Origin: Buxus sempervirens
Taxonomy: Eukaryota > Streptophyta > Magnoliopsida > Buxales > Buxaceae
Assembly (NCBI GenBank): GCA_947561395.2
Contig: OX387194.1
Span: 14,432,048-14,496,047, forward strand
Reading direction: 5' to 3'
DNA length: 64,000 bases
Shown here: positions 9,785-23,382 of the stretch, one piece after another
Numbering within the stretch: position 1 is the first letter of the stretch
Layout: each line of letters opens with the position of its first letter
Made by a program: the position numbers and the translations under genes
Notes under the pieces: generated by a model
The model's input: only the letters and a program-made list of their open reading frames with translations
Database searches by the model: none
What the model was told of the DNA's origin: nothing

Positions 9785-11190
9785 TTGTGGATTTAAGCCA
9801 TGATTGGTGTACTTGTTCATGCTTTTTCTTTATTTTTTGAACGCTTGCTGTTTTGCCTACTTTATTGGTGTATGTTGATGTATTACAAATATGATTTGTA
9901 TGACTAGAAGGTTCATAAGGATAATGGCATGTGTGTATTATTTGATTATGCCTAGAATCATGTTTAGGGTCTTTATCTTGTCATACATGTTTATTTGTTG
10001 AATTTTATAACATGCTTTGCTTTAGGGGTATGATGCTACATTTTGAGCATGAGAATGAAGAGCATGAATTCAGTAAACTCAGTGGGCATTTTTGGGGGTT
10101 TCCAAGCATGTTTTCCCCAATTAAAACACTTCTTGTACCCTATTTTTAGTGGCTGGATTTTAGGCTTTGATGTGGATGTGAATAATGCATTTTGAGCAAG
10201 AATTCAGTAAACTCAGTGGGCATTTTTTGGGGGTTTCCAAGCATGTTTTCCCCAATTAAAACACTTCTTGTACCCTGTTTTTAGTTGCTGGATTTTTTAG
10301 GCTTTGATGTGGATGTAAATAATGCACTTTGAGCATGAAACCTAGGAACTCAGTGGGCATTTTTGGGGGTTTCCAAGCATGTTTTCCCTAATAAAACACT
10401 TCTTGTACCATGTTATTAGTTGCTGGATTTTTAGGCTTTGAGTTGGGTGTGAATAATGCAATTTGAGCATCAAAATGAAGAGCATGAAATCTGGAAATTT
10501 AGAGGATGCTTTTGGGTTTCAAGCATGTTTGTCATGGTTTAATTGTTATTTGTACAATATGATAATATGCTTATGTGATAATTTTTGGGAATATGATAGT
10601 CATGAGCATGTTTGGGTGTTTTTATCTTGCTTGCTTGTGTTTTTAATGTCAATATAATGTCATATTTGCCTTGGCTTGAAAATGTATGCATGGCTGCGAA
10701 AAAGAGTGGCAAGGGGCTGGGACGTTGTGAATGTACCTTAAATTTCAAATGCACTTGAGCACTTTAAACTTTTTGCACAGCCTACCCATTACCTATAGGA
10801 AGTTGAACCTGAATGTGTGTAGCTTGGTGCAACGAGGTCGATACTTCGAAAAGCGAAAGTGAAAACATTCACCTTAGAATTTGAGTCAATAATATGATGA
10901 CAATGGGATCTGTGATTCGATTCCGGGCATCACTAAACTTGAGATCTAAGTTGCCAATAAGCCAAAACCCAAAAACCATACGCTTGAAGGTGGAGAAACA
11001 CTTTTTCAACTAAAGTAAACAATTACGTTGGGAATTGGGTGTAATTGAGGGAAGGCCGTTTGCATGTTGTACAGGCTAATGTATAATATGAATACCATAT
11101 TGAAGGTAACATAAGGTGGCAAGGTAAATGCATTTTTTTATTACCTTCATATCATGTAAAGTAAGACCCATGGTTTCCATATGCTTGGGA
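9785..11190 (+). mobile_element. Untranslated leader of Tat copy A, truncated
   Basis: Non-coding sequence follows the primer-binding site and no gag frame is recognisable. It contains four tandem units of about 134-149 bp starting near 10041, 10190, 10327 and 10461. They share TTGAGCAT, GTGGGCATTTTTGGGGG and TTTCCAAGCATGTTTTCCC; the last is diverged. The matching 3' LTR in plus orientation is not in the window, so this copy is truncated or rearranged. Confidence 0.6.
10041..10560 (+). repeat. Four-copy tandem repeat, unit about 134-149 bp
   Basis: Consecutive copies start at 10041, 10190, about 10327 and about 10461. Each contains TTTGAGCA, a G-rich block and AAAACACTTCTTGTACC. The fourth is shortened and diverged. 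It lies in the leader of Tat copy A. Confidence 0.8.
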
Positions 11191-11573
11191 TGAAATTATT
11201 CCCGATAAAAGTCTGTACCCTAAGATGGTGTATCCTATAGGAGGAGTTTTCTACTCTTTTAAGAAGTGATCCTACCTAAAGTCCATGTAGGAGGCAATCA
11301 AAAAAACAAAGTTCAAGAGTATGGTATCCAAGGTTTGAGGGGCATGTACCCTCATGAACATTCATGCATTTTTGCAAGTGTAGTGTCAAAGTCCAATTTG
11401 AGACTGTGTTTAGAGGTCAAGTCAAGGTGAACATTAAATGGGAATAAAGATAACATTAATCTAGTGAAAAAAAGAGTCAAAAAGGATTATTTCGGCATTA
11501 ACCAACGACTTAGGTCGGTTAAGCCATATTTTCTTCTTATTCGACAGTTCTCATTGGTAAAAAGGTTTTATGT

Positions 11574-11642
11574 TTGTATCTGATTATTTATATCAGATAC
11601 AGTAAACCATAGCTTTAGCCGACCTGATATGTCGGATACAGC
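11574..11642. repeat. Two Tat-type dyads
   Basis: Two dyads 39 bp apart: TGTATCTGA...TCAGATACA near 11574 and a second ending GTCGGATACA near 11613-11642. They match the type and period of the Tat LTR arrays. They suggest this stretch is Tat-derived, which conflicts with assigning it to the LTR at 11191-13459. Confidence 0.6.
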
Positions 11643-11942
11643 CCGGAAATGTACAAATTGGTTTTTTATCCCAATCTTTCATCAATGTAAAATGCCAAAA
11701 ACATTGTGATTAATCTGTGGGCACCCCAAGGGGAGTATGAAAAGATAGATTAAGTCTTCAAAAGGTTTAACAAAAAATTTTAACCTAATCTTGGAACACA
11801 AATCCAGTTTTCCCTCAAACTTAAGGAAGATACATAAAAAGGGGAACCCAGGTGTCATATTTCTTGATGCCAAGCCACCTCAAACATGTTTCAATCAAAC
11901 TTTTGAACTTGAAAACAAAAGAAATTTTGCAAATCAATCAAA

Positions 11943-12250
11943 TTTTTGTGGGACACTTGGAAGCCCTAGAATATTCCAAAAAGCCTTTCGTTAGTCTTTT
12001 TCATACCAATCATTTGAATCTTTGTGGGATACTTGGAAGCCCTAGAATATTCCAAAAGCCATTGGTTGGTCTTTTTTGTACCAATCAATTGAATTTTTGT
12101 GGGACACTTGTAAGCCCTAGAATATTCCATAAAACCTTTGGTTGGTCTTTTTCGTACCAATCAATCCAAAATCTTGTGGGACCTTTGGAAGCCCTAAAAT
12201 ATTCCAACAATCCTAAAAAAAATAGAAAAATATATAGAAAAAAAACAAAT
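11943..12250. repeat. Four-copy tandem repeat, unit 75-77 bp
   Basis: Copies begin near 11945, 12021, 12096 and 12173. Each contains TTGTGGGACACTTGGAAGCC and AATATTCCA followed by GGTCTTTTTCGTACCAATCA with substitutions. The open frames here are a by-product of the repeat. Confidence 0.8.
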
Positions 12251-13459
12251 AAATCCGAACTTGTGTTCGCCTAACTCACTTATCTACATTTATAGGTGTG
12301 TGACTAAGATTAAATTGGAGCTGACATGAAACCCATACTTTTTAAAACATGATTAATAATTTCTATAAATTTATAATCTAACCAATATTAAAGCATCAAG
12401 AAAACCCAATTTCATCCAATCAATCCATTCAAAATACGATTTAGTGATTAATCTGGAAAACATAAAATATTTTTAGAAGGGTTACTACCTGCCTCAAGAA
12501 TGTAACATCTCTCTTCTTCCATAAGCCTCAAGGTGCAGCCAAGTTCTGTTGTTATCGCAGCACTCTAGGGATCTCCAAATTAAATCTCCACTGTTCAAAT
12601 TGAAGAACTACTAGTCAAAAACGAAATCTCCAAATTTGAGGTCGATCCAACGGTTGGTTGTCTCTAGATCTCAGTTTGATAGTTCCTCGTCGGGATTTTC
12701 TACAGCAACTCTTTTTCTCTAAAGTCTCTTATTCTCTCTCTATTTTTCTAGTTGTGTGTACGAATTTTATCTTTACTTTTTTCCACACGATTGAATTAAT
12801 GGAAACCCTAAATCTTCCCTAAAGCCTTCCTTTTATAAAGTCTTCCAAATACAAGTCCTAAGTGGATTAGGAAACTTTTTAACTAGGCTTTATAATTCTA
12901 TTTGGAGAACTCTCTTATCTCATCTCTCATTTCTAATTCCTCTTTTAAGAATCCCATACAAAAGAGACTCTAAATTTAATCTATTTTCCTGCTAATTAAT
13001 TCGCCTATTTTAAATATCACTAAAACTCTTCAAAACTCCTCTTTTTCCTCAACTTAAGGCTCCTCATTAACCATAATTACCAATATGTCATTTTCTCACT
13101 TATTAAACTATAGATCTCACTATTTATATTCAAATCAAACCTAACTTAGGTCTAACTTAATTCCTCAAGTCTAATAATCATTAATTAATTCATTTATTAT
13201 TTCTGCTAATTTGAAAATGATCAAAATACCCTTTTCTTTAATTTGGTCATATTTAACCATTAACTTTCTTCCAAAATTTCCAGATTTAATATCCTCATTA
13301 TTTTGGATCAATTAGGTATCCTAGATTAATGAACACTTCTCCAAATCATTATAATATATGTTCAATCTCCAATCGTTTCAAATAAAATCATTCTCTTTCC
13401 AAATATTAAAATTTGATTTCTTTTTATTTATTTATTTACTAAAAATTCAGGATCTCACA

Positions 13460-16120
13460 TGGGAAAATCAAGCTGAAGAACTATGCTGAAAGCTTATAAT
13501 AAACAGAGAGATTTTTCAATTCTCAACCATATTACCCCTTGTATTTCTGAATTAGATAATATCCAACTCACTAGACCTATCACTGATGAGGAAGTATGAG
13601 AAATTGTTAAAATATGGGTGCCCTCAAGATCCTAGGAGTTGATGGTTTCCAAGGGTTATTCTACCAAATATATTGGGAAGTCATAAAAGAAGAGGTGTGT
13701 AAAACTTGTGAAACACTTTTTCCAAAGGGGCAATTTGACAAGAAAGTTAGCTTTACATATATTATCATCATTTCTAAAACTAAAAATCCTAGAAGATTGA
13801 ATGAATTCATACTTATCAGGCTATGTAATTTATGCTATAAAATTATCTCAAGGCTAATGGAAGATTGAATGAATTCGTACCAATCAGCCTATGTAATTTC
13901 TACTATAAAATTATCTCAAGGCCAATGATAAACAGACTGACACCTCTTATGGCTAAACTGATATATCCTTACCAGTGTACCTTTGTTCTTGGTCAAGTAA
14001 TCTAAGAAAATATCCTTGCTACCCAAAAGCTATATCACACAGTTAAAAGCAAGAAAAAGAATTTTAAACAAGGATTATTTGTTGTTAAACTGGATCTTGC
14101 TAAAGCTTATGATAGAATACATTAGATATATACTCATTGAAAAACTCTTCGTGCTTTCGGGTTTGCCCAAAAATTTATTGATTTGATTGTATTTTGCATC
14201 AATTCTGTGTCGTAGAGTGTCCTAGTTAATGGGAAACCTTGTGGGCTTATAAATCCTTCTCATGGCATTAGACAAGGAGACCCTCTGTCCCCTTAAATGT
14301 TCATCTTAACTCAAAAAATTCTATCTTTTGCCCTAGTTAAAGCTAAAAAAAAAACAATATATATATTTATGGTATTAAAGCCAATAAGGTGGCTGAACCT
14401 ATCAAGCTGGAAAGTTGAGCTTGATAAACTCTGTTTTGTTAAGCATACCCTAGTATTATATGGGTTGTCTAAAAATCCCAAGTACTATCATTGAAAATAT
14501 TGATAAATAAGTCTGAAAGTTCTTTTGGTATAAAGCAAACAAATATAGAACTCTCCATACCTTATGTTGGGATAAATTATGCCTTCCTAAAAGATATGAT
14601 GGTCTCAATATCAGAGATAGCAGAAAGTTTAACATGGCTATGTTTTCAAAAGTGGCCTATTCCTTAGCTATTGATGAGGAGAAACTTTGGGCTAAACTTC
14701 TGAAAGCCAAATACTACTCGAACTAGTATTTATTCCAAGCCCAAGCCAAAAGCAACTCTTTATGGCTGTGGACGCAAATCTGTAAAACCAAGGAGACAAT
14801 TAATTTGGGTAGAAGTTGGTGCATCGCAAATGGTGAGCCAATTGTTATTAAAGACAAAGCATGGAAGCTTCACACGAGTCAAGATTGGGATGCTAGATCC
14901 AAAGTTGTTGCGGATAACAAAGCTGTTGAGCTAATAGGCGAACAATATCAGAGCTATAATCTTGGGAAGCTCAGAGAAATTTGGCATGATCAGGTGGTTG
15001 ATCAAATAAGAACCATCCCCATTAGTAAGTACGCTCTAAAAGATAAAATTATTTGGACAGGAACATCCTCCAGTAAATAATCTATCTCTTCTACATATCA
15101 TCTTCTCTCTAATGTGGATGGAAGTTTGGCAAATGAAAGAAGGTGGCTGAAAATTTGGCACCTCCTTGCTAGGTGCCCAAAAAATTATATTGTTCCTATG
15201 GAAACACATCCAAGGTGGCAACACAACAAATGATATATTTCATAGGCAGATTGGCACACCTACTGAACTATGTGTGTTGTGCAATAAGGAACAAGAATCC
15301 AATCTTCATTTATGCATGAGGTTTGACATCATTTGAGCACTTTGGTTTGGACGTATGAGTGGGCATATACCTGAAACACATATAGATTTAGAATTGCAAA
15401 GACTGGGTTTTCAATCAAATTATGAAGCTAGACAAAGAAGGAGAATAGAAGATGCATCAATTGGTGGCGGCTTGGGAAAATCTATGTTGGGTCGTTTGGA
15501 ACACAAGAAATAAGGTTATATTCAAAAATGACAAACCATTTCTACAACTAGACACAAAGGTGATTAGCATGAAGGAGAAAGGAGCTGGACTGCAAAGTAA
15601 AGAGGAAAAATTTGTCAAATGGACTGGACCAAGAGCAAATTGGATGAAATTGAATGCGGATGGCAGAGCAAGGGGTTACCTAGGTGCAATAGCTATCGAT
15701 GAAGTGGCTAGAAATTCATATGGGAGAGTGGTTGGTGCTATCGCTCATAAGATTGGCTTAGCTAATGCAGTTGTTGCTAAAGCTAATGCTATTGCTGAGG
15801 AAATCAAACTTACCCTATTTTTTAAGTGTAACCAAATTGTGATTGAAAGTGAATCCACTTTGATCACAGAGACCCTACAGAAAGGAATATCATACCTTGG
15901 AAGTTGGAAGATTGAATAGCTTGTGGAAGAAGCATGATACCTGTGTGGCTTTTTTATATCAGTTCAAATCTCAAAGATCTATAGGGAAGCTAATGTTGTT
16001 GCTAATGAAATTGCAAATTATGCATTGGACAAACTTTCATGTTTTTGGTTGAATTCCGTACCTAATTCCATTAACTATTCTATTTTGGACGACTTTGTCA
16101 AACACAACCCTTCCTAACTT
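13460..16120 (+). pseudogene. Decayed L1-type LINE ORF2 (reverse transcriptase, zinc-binding region, RNase H)
   Basis: Fragments of one ORF2 lie in order across all three frames with many stops. These are a TRPITDEEV and FQGLFYQ-YWE region near 13570-13690, the RT motif GIRQGDPLSP near 14265-14294, and a zf-RVT-like stretch WLWTQICK ... GRSWCIANGEP...IKDKAW at 14760-14860 with a longer open piece to 15080. An RNase H-like domain follows (15600-15900, KLNADGRARG ... AIAEEIKLTL), open from 15452 to 15919, and a tail to about 16118. Plant L1 elements with a C-terminal RNase H have this order. The endonuclease and most of the first half are absent. It cannot encode active protein. Left and right target duplications were not identified. 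Confidence 0.8.
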
Positions 16121-16165
16121 GTACCTCGGTAAGCATATCAATACAATTTTATTTCTCTTTTCTTA

Positions 16166-17330
16166 TCTATACTATTATTAAAGGGAAGAGGGAGGAATAG
16201 TCCCCCCAAATTTTGGCCTCCCTTTTTTTTCCAACGATTTCCCTCCCCAATTAAAATATCCGAAATTATAACCACCCACTACTCTTTCCACATTCGAATT
16301 TAAACCCCTACTTATATGCTACAGTCAAGAGAGAGGATGTGCACTATGCATGTGCCACCACTAGTAAAAAAAAGAAAAAAGAAAAAAGACGATATCTCTA
16401 ATTATGGCTTGCAATTTCATAATCTATTAAAGTTATTTACAAGCTAGTTATGTCCTTTGAGTGTCGTGATTCTTCTACGAACAAATCTTGGCTGGTCTGA
16501 GATTAAAAGGAATACTTGCAAAATGAAAATCTAGGAGGGGCAAAACTGTGTCTGCATTATTAGATAGTAATATTTTTCTTTTTCTTTTTTTTTTAGTGTA
16601 ATTTTAGGGACTTCTATGTAGCCCCGCCCCATCTTTATCTCACCAAAAAAATTTTCAATAATCCCCACAATCGTTTAAAAAATTTTGTAATTTTAGGGAC
16701 GTCTACAGTTTGCAATAATCTACACATGCTAAAAATAAAATAAAACTGGACGTGTGGGAGAGTACTCCTAGCCTATTATTTTGCTATTGCCGTGTGGGCA
16801 GGGTATAGTCGTAATCGCATTAAATTGCTCTCGTCATTTAATTTCATAAGACCTGCTTAACATATTAACACCATCTTATCGATAATCGAAGGCGAGACTT
16901 TTCTAAATATATTTATGTATATTATATATTAAGCGAAAGGGGTTACTAGGGAAGCATACTGACGTGGCAGGCTCGCGTGCTTCGGGCTGATGTGGAAGGC
17001 TCAGGCGGGTTCGTGGATGATGTGGCAAGTTAGAATGGGTTGGCGTGGTCGTCAGTTGTCTCTCTATTGATGAAGTTTTCCTATGTTGTGTCGTCAGCTA
17101 TGTCTCTGCATAAGCCCTTTCTCTTTGATGGAGAAGCCTAGCAAGAAACAGGAAACCCTGTCTCTCTACAACGTCCTTTAAACCCAGTCAGAACTCCTTT
17201 GTCTTTTTCCAAAACCCACTAAGCAAACGTCATTAACAACCCCTTTCTCTTTGTCCAAAACCCCTTTCTCTAAAATCCATTAAGCAAAGGTCTTGCAGAA
17301 CAAAAAGGCTACTAGTGACCTACACTAATT
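16166..17330 (+). other. 5' portion of the Helitron, non-coding
   Basis: After the 5' terminus this stretch is AT-rich. Near 16960-17050 it contains repeated GA(C/T)GTGGCA(G)-type strings, then CT-rich sequence similar to 39540-39650. No coding segment is recognised. Confidence 0.5.
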
Positions 17331-18733
17331 CAATTCTAGAAAGAAACAAGAACTACTAATTCAATCCTAGAAAGAAACAAGAAACCTTGTGACCTACACT
17401 AATTCAATTCTAGCATCTTATGGATTAAACCATAGAACTACTAGAATTGATATGCTGGGTGACAAATAATTCCGGATCTTAATTAGGAAACATGGTTAAT
17501 AAAATCCAAAATCACTTGTCTAAGACATATCCTATCACTAGATAATCCATGTCCATAACATATATCAGAGTGCGCTATAAAAATTTCAACCATCAATAAA
17601 CCACTAGAGAAAACAAACCCATGAAGTATCATCTCAACGAAGATACAAATAAAAAATACAACAATGGAAGACAAATATATACAACACTAAACTGAAAGGT
17701 AACTAGAAAGGAGAATTCTCATAACTCGGAAATCTTAGAATATACAGTCTCTGATTATGAAACAAACCAAAATATAACAATAGGAAGTAGACTAAATGTC
17801 CACCTCTTCTCAATTTGACTCATACCACTCGTCAGATGCAGGGACCAACTCAGGAACACTCTCAAGAATCACCACATCACTAGTGCCCTCCTCTGATACA
17901 TCTGCACAGTCTATAAATATAAACTAAATGAGATCAGAGATCCCAGCAAGCCATTATTTATATAACTATAAATAAACAATGTAACATATAATCCAACCCG
18001 CGATACATCAAAAATCAATATGTGCAAGTGAGAGAAACAGATATCTCACTAAATAACAAGAATTCACAATAGGGTTCAGAAGAATTACAATAATCATCAA
18101 CTGGAATATAGCAATTGTTTCATAACTTAAAACCAAATCAATTTGATCAATCCGATAAACTATATCATATTATATCACAAGGCTAGTTAACATAATGTCT
18201 AGCCACAACTATAGATGTTGCCCAGACTATAACTATACTATTCAGATTGGGATGCATAGTTTTTGGATCATAAGATCACCACACACACATTTCGAGTAAA
18301 TCCACTTCGACCGGGAAATACTAATCACATCGCTCACACTATCAGGAGAAATAACACGTCTCGATTGGCTCATCACAAAATAAATGAAAACATGCCAGGA
18401 GGAATTCTCAACTCAACCAGCTTCGTTGCTACAATCAGTATGACTCCCTCTACTCCCATATTGAAGAGCCCTTGTGACATACGTCAGTTCAATTCTAGCA
18501 TCTTATGGTCTAAACTACAAAATTACTAAAATTGTTATGTCAGGTGACAAGCAAATCCAGATCTTAAGTAAAAATTAAGATAATAAGTCCGAATTTACTC
18601 ATTTGACAATTCCAATTATTTGATATCAATAGACAATCCATGCTTACCAAGTATAGTGCATCAAATTAAATAATGAATAAGTAGAAGACTTAACAAATAT
18701 CTAACTCAAATCGTAATCTCAAAATGTGCAATT

Positions 18734-21054
18734 TGTGAGACACGGGAAAAATCACGGGGATGATTTCCCCTCCGTCAGCACACGGGCTCAATGCAAAATT
18801 GGGAGAGTCGCCACCATTCAGAATTTTGGAGTGTGAATGGGCACCAAAAAGTTCAAAGATATGCAAAAATATCTAAAAGGCAAATTCTAGAGTAAAAATA
18901 ACCCTACTTGAAAGTCAAATCCAAAGATGGGTAAGGGGATTAGATTATGAACGGGGGAAGATGTTAGTCACCCCCATTCACCCACACAAGGTGGTTGCCA
19001 AGTGTTTGTTCATGCAAAAAAAGATAAGAAAGCTTGCTAAAAATCATTAAAAACATTGGAAAAGAATTAAGCCAATGTGTGATATTTTCACATGATGAAT
19101 CCACAGGGATTCTAGATCCTCTTTTATGTCAATATCACTTCTGGAATATCACAAAAAGATGGAAGTCAAAGCACAAGTTGCACAAAACCAAGTTGAGGCA
19201 AATCCGGGAAATTTGGTAAAAAGTAATGCCATTTGTCTTGAAATCATTCAAATCCAATTTTAAATTAAATCAAACCAAATCCATTTGAAAGATCTTAGTA
19301 AATAAGTGACTCATGCAAAATTTCAAGTCAATCCGGTTGAAATCCTAGGAGTTATGCTCCTTTAAAGTTGCTGCTGGGGATGATTAAAAGTAACAAGTAG
19401 GCAACTTTGGAAAATCACCTAGAAACATCTACTCCATAGAAATCCGTGAAATTTGGTGTCAATGAAGTCTGTATGGCCATATTTCAAAAGAAACTAGCCT
19501 CATACAAAAACTCATTCGGATGTGCCTTGGGTGACTTCCCGAACAGGCCCCGAGGATCACAGATTGACCCAGAAAAGTGCTATTGAGCAGTTCTGAGTAA
19601 ATCTGCTCTCCACAACACAATTTAAATCAAAAAATTATGAAATCAATTGGATTTAAAAATAGACTCATAAAGGAGTGCCCAGAAACAAAAATCACTAGAA
19701 TCGGATTTAAAACGAACACATGGCGCTCCGTCGAAGTGACAAGTTCCGTATTTAAACCTGAACTGACCAATCAACTTCGATAGAGAGGTGTCAAAAATCC
19801 GCTTGATAGAAATTAATGAACTTTGGTGGACATAAACTAGACAGCCTCACCTTTCCCATGGTTCTAAAATCACTCTAAAATTCATCCGGACGATGAAGTT
19901 ATGAGTGTCCGAAGTCGGGGTACAGTTGCTGTCAAGTTAAGCCCTTTTTGAACAAAAACAACTCAAAACTGTGACAAAGTGTGTGTGATTCGTGCAAGAT
20001 GAACACAAAACCTTTAAAAATCATTTAAAGACATTCCAGAATTGATTGAGGCCATTTATTTGAGATTTATCACAATGAATGTAATAAATCCCCAAATGTG
20101 AGCCTATCCCGCCAAAATAGTGCTATGTATGTGCAAGAGTGAAACCATACAAGATCAATAGAACAACATAGCATGCATACATATTTATCAAAATAAGGTT
20201 CTAAAACAGCCTAGGGTTCCGTTCCATTATCGTTTCCCTTTGTTCTCTCTCCCCGTTAAACACGGTTCTTCAAGATAATCAAGGGTACTTTGAATATGAA
20301 ACGGTTTACAATCAATCAAAAGGCTTATGCAAATAGGGTTCTCGTACTAGGGTCAATCCCCAGTCTCGTTTCTCCTAGATCCCGCCTTCACGTTTTACGG
20401 CTAGGGGGAGTCTCGAGATACTTTGAGCCGGGGAAGGATTTTCACACACATAGAATGCCTTATTCTACAGAAAGGTAGAAGAAGAGAACTAGATCTAGAA
20501 ATATAAAGACAGAAAATAAAAGAAAAGTTTGAGGCTTACCTGGGTTCTGGAAGCGATCTCGCAGTGGTTTCCCTCTTCTCTTGGAGCTCTTCTTGACAAG
20601 AATTCAAAACAAGAGTTAATGGCCATTTGCTTAAGAAGGAGTCTCCTATTTATAGGCAAAGGCTAGGGTTAGGGTTGGTGAGAATGGTAGACACAACATA
20701 ATGTCTATAGCCCACCAACCTTAACCCTAAGGCTATTTCCGAGATTTCCACTCATTTAATGAGGGATATGATGGTAAAAGTGAAAAGCTCTCGGAAAACC
20801 CTAACTTTGAGCAAAACTTATGTATCCAGTATATCAGACCAGATACACAAGGGTCTTAAGGTATCCGGTATATCATACCGGATACACTAAGGATTGCTTG
20901 TATCCGGTATTGGTCACCGGATACATAGGAAAACACTTGTATCCGGCCTGAGTTGCAGGATACAGGTAAAAAACTCATTTTCTCCAATTTTTGTGCTGGC
21001 TTTCAAGGAGATAATGATTTTTTATGATTGTTTGTGCAATTTGGGGTGTCTACA
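18734..21054 (-). mobile_element. Solo LTR of the Tat family (copy B, 2321 bp)
   Basis: On the minus strand it begins TGTAGACACCCCAAA at 21054 and ends TCTCACA at 18734. The flanks are CAATT (18729-18733) and CAATC (21055-21059), a 5-bp target duplication with one transition. No primer-binding site or PPT adjoins it, so it is a solo LTR left by LTR-LTR recombination. It holds a four-unit dyad array (20820-20967), a TATA box (20647-20654) and a CAG|GTAAGC donor at 20540/20539, all on the minus strand. Confidence 0.88.
20820..20967 (-). promoter_or_regulatory. Four-unit dyad array in Tat LTR copy B
   Basis: Units start near 20820, 20859, 20898 and 20937 (39-bp period). The second is nearly perfect: GTATCCGGTAT / ATACCGGATAC with a 3-nt spacer. 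Stems here are of CCGG type where copy A has CCGACA/TGTCGG, with pairing retained. The TATA box is 166 bp downstream on the LTR strand. Confidence 0.65.
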
Positions 21055-23382
21055 CAATCTATGAAATGAAACACAAATAAATATAATGAAAATGATAACA
21101 ACAATGCCTCTAAATCTGGATCTACCCGATACCAACTGCCAAGACTTTGGAATCTGAATATTCTATATAATAAATAACTAAATGAGATCAGAGACCCCAG
21201 TAATTCATCACATGATAAATTAAATACAGATGCGGATATATCTCAAATCGTAATACATCACAAGTAATCAAGTGAAAGTAAGACAACCCCATATCCCACT
21301 AAATAATATGAATTCACAGCAAGGTTCAAAAGAATTACAATAATCATCAACTAAAATATATAAATCAATTTATAATTTAGAACCAAACCAATTCAATTAA
21401 TCTGATAAACCATTCATATTATATCACAAGGCTAATCAAATATAATGCCCAACTAGAACTATAGACATTGCCCGGACTACAACTATAATATTCAAATTGG
21501 GATACACAGTCCTTGGATCACAAGGTCACCACACACAACACATTTCGAGTAAATCCCCTTCTACCGAGAAATACCAATCACATCGCTCACAATGCCAGGA
21601 GGAATCACGCATCTCGACTGTCTCTTGTCACAAAATAAGTGAAAACATGCCGGGAGGAATCCTCAATTTAACTAGCTTCGTCGCTATAATCAATACGACT
21701 CCCTCTACTTCCATATTGAAGAGCTCTCACACACTCAAGTTTTAAATATCTTTTTATGCATCCACACAAACTACTGGATATCCAAAACATAATAAGGATC
21801 TCTCTTGAGATCAAATAGTGAAATTCATTTTCCCCTTACTAACTAGTAAATTGCTAACCCACTATTGATAAGTCAAACTTATCGCATGGTAAAACCAATT
21901 TAATAAGGGCGCAATATACACAATTCAAAATTAGAAATACTCATGTGTATGTCATCTTATTCAAATATGTATATTTTTTCCAAATATAGGATTTAATAGA
22001 TATAAATGCAATTTGGAAGCCATGCTAGTGGAATTCAAATGAAATATTTAATAACAAGGATAAACAACATTGTTTGAAACTTACTATAGATATATAATTG
22101 ATAAAACCCGATTTATGATTCTCTAATATAATTAAATGAATTAGTAAATCGTTTTACGCATTTATATAAAAATTTTCTTATTTTGGCTAAATTTCTAAAC
22201 TTGTTTTCATGCAATATGTCAAATTGCATCTCATTTACAATTTTTCTCTTTACTTTTATGAAAATGACATTGTCATATTTTTAAATTAATTTGTAAACCC
22301 TAAAAAAACACTTTTAGGCACTTTTTTTATTGAATTTTGATTTTTATTCAAATTTCAACTAAAATGTAATTATTTATTAGGATTTGAATTCATTTGCTGA
22401 ATTTAATTTAAATTTGAACTAAAACTTAATTATTTAAGTATAGTACACTCATTTAAAAATAAGTATTTCATTATATACTAAAATTAAACTAATTTAATAT
22501 TATTAACTGTCTTTGAATTCACATATGAATTTTGTACTAAAAATGAATTATTTTACAAATATGCTATTTTTGTGGAATTTTCTAGATCAATCCAAGGCTC
22601 CTATTAACCTAAAATCAATTCCTTTGTAATCTACACCTGGTAAAATTAATTTTACGCTATTAAATTAAAATTTACAGTGATATTTGTATAGTTTTGCAAA
22701 CACCCCAAAACTTCTCGAAATCATTTTAAACTAAATATAAAGCTGAAACTGTTCAAAGCGACCATTAAACTAACAATCAATAAAATTCTTTCAAAACTCA
22801 TTCATATGTATATAATTACAGTGTTTGGTATACTTTAAATCAAAATAAAATGATAACTTACCTCTATTGCAGATTCAAGAGCTGTTGTTGCCAATAGGAA
22901 CCCACTCGAACACCCACTTTAATCCTCTCCTACAACACCTCCAAGCTCCCGTTGGACCAAAACTCAGCAAAAAGGTACTCGTCAACAGGAAAAGGAAAAG
23001 GAAGAAGAAGAAGTAAGAGGAAGAACGAAGCGAGGAGAATGAAGGGGAGAAGAGGAGCTGAGTTGGTTCTCTCTCTTTTTTATGTTGCACAAAGTAGCAG
23101 GTTCGTGAATGTTCATGAACTGCTCTGCTTAATTTAAATCAAAGCATCGGTTGATCCAAACCAACTTAAGGAACCTGGTTCACTTAAACTAACCCACATC
23201 AAACCGAACCAACCCAAAATCAACCTAAACTAAACTAAATTAAACTAAACCAATTAGAACCATTAGTTTAATAAACATACTTAATTAAAATTAATGCAAT
23301 AAATCCCTCAATAATTAATAGAAATTTCTAAATTATCTAAAACACATCAAAATACCAAAATTCCAGATTCTAGGATGTTATA

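Larger units (their letters stand above)
11191..13459 (-). mobile_element. Candidate gypsy solo LTR (minus)
   Basis: On the minus strand it starts TGTGAGATCCTGAATTTTTAG at 13459, has a TATA-like CTTTATAAAAGG near 12830, and a downstream leader with the GAGGCAGGTAGTAACCC string common in plant gypsy LTRs. The right flank is TGGGA. The same pentamer followed by TG occurs at 11186-11192, which would place the left end at 11191. The left boundary is uncertain because a dyad array of the Tat type (11574-11642) falls inside it. Confidence 0.45.
17330..23382 (-). mobile_element. Degenerate gypsy LTR block(s), minus, with internal duplications
   Basis: On the minus strand an LTR-like start (TATAACATCC, a decayed TGTAACATCC) lies at 23382. 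The block contains diverged direct duplications: 17390-17500 with 18467-18560, 17935-18530 with 21180-21740, and 21727-21990 with 23388-23620. It is interrupted by the solo Tat LTR at 18734-21054. No coding domain is seen; the short ORF around 22875-23090 is low complexity. The exact number of original LTRs cannot be resolved by eye. Confidence 0.5.

Noticed and set aside
18734-21054. Copy B as the 3' LTR partner of Tat copy A (1256-9763)
   Set aside because: Orientation is opposite, and copy B has its own 5-bp target duplication, so it is an independent solo LTR.
22875-23137. Short frames on both strands in the gypsy LTR block
   Set aside because: Lys/Arg-rich and Phe/Leu-rich mirror translations of purine-rich DNA; no family similarity.
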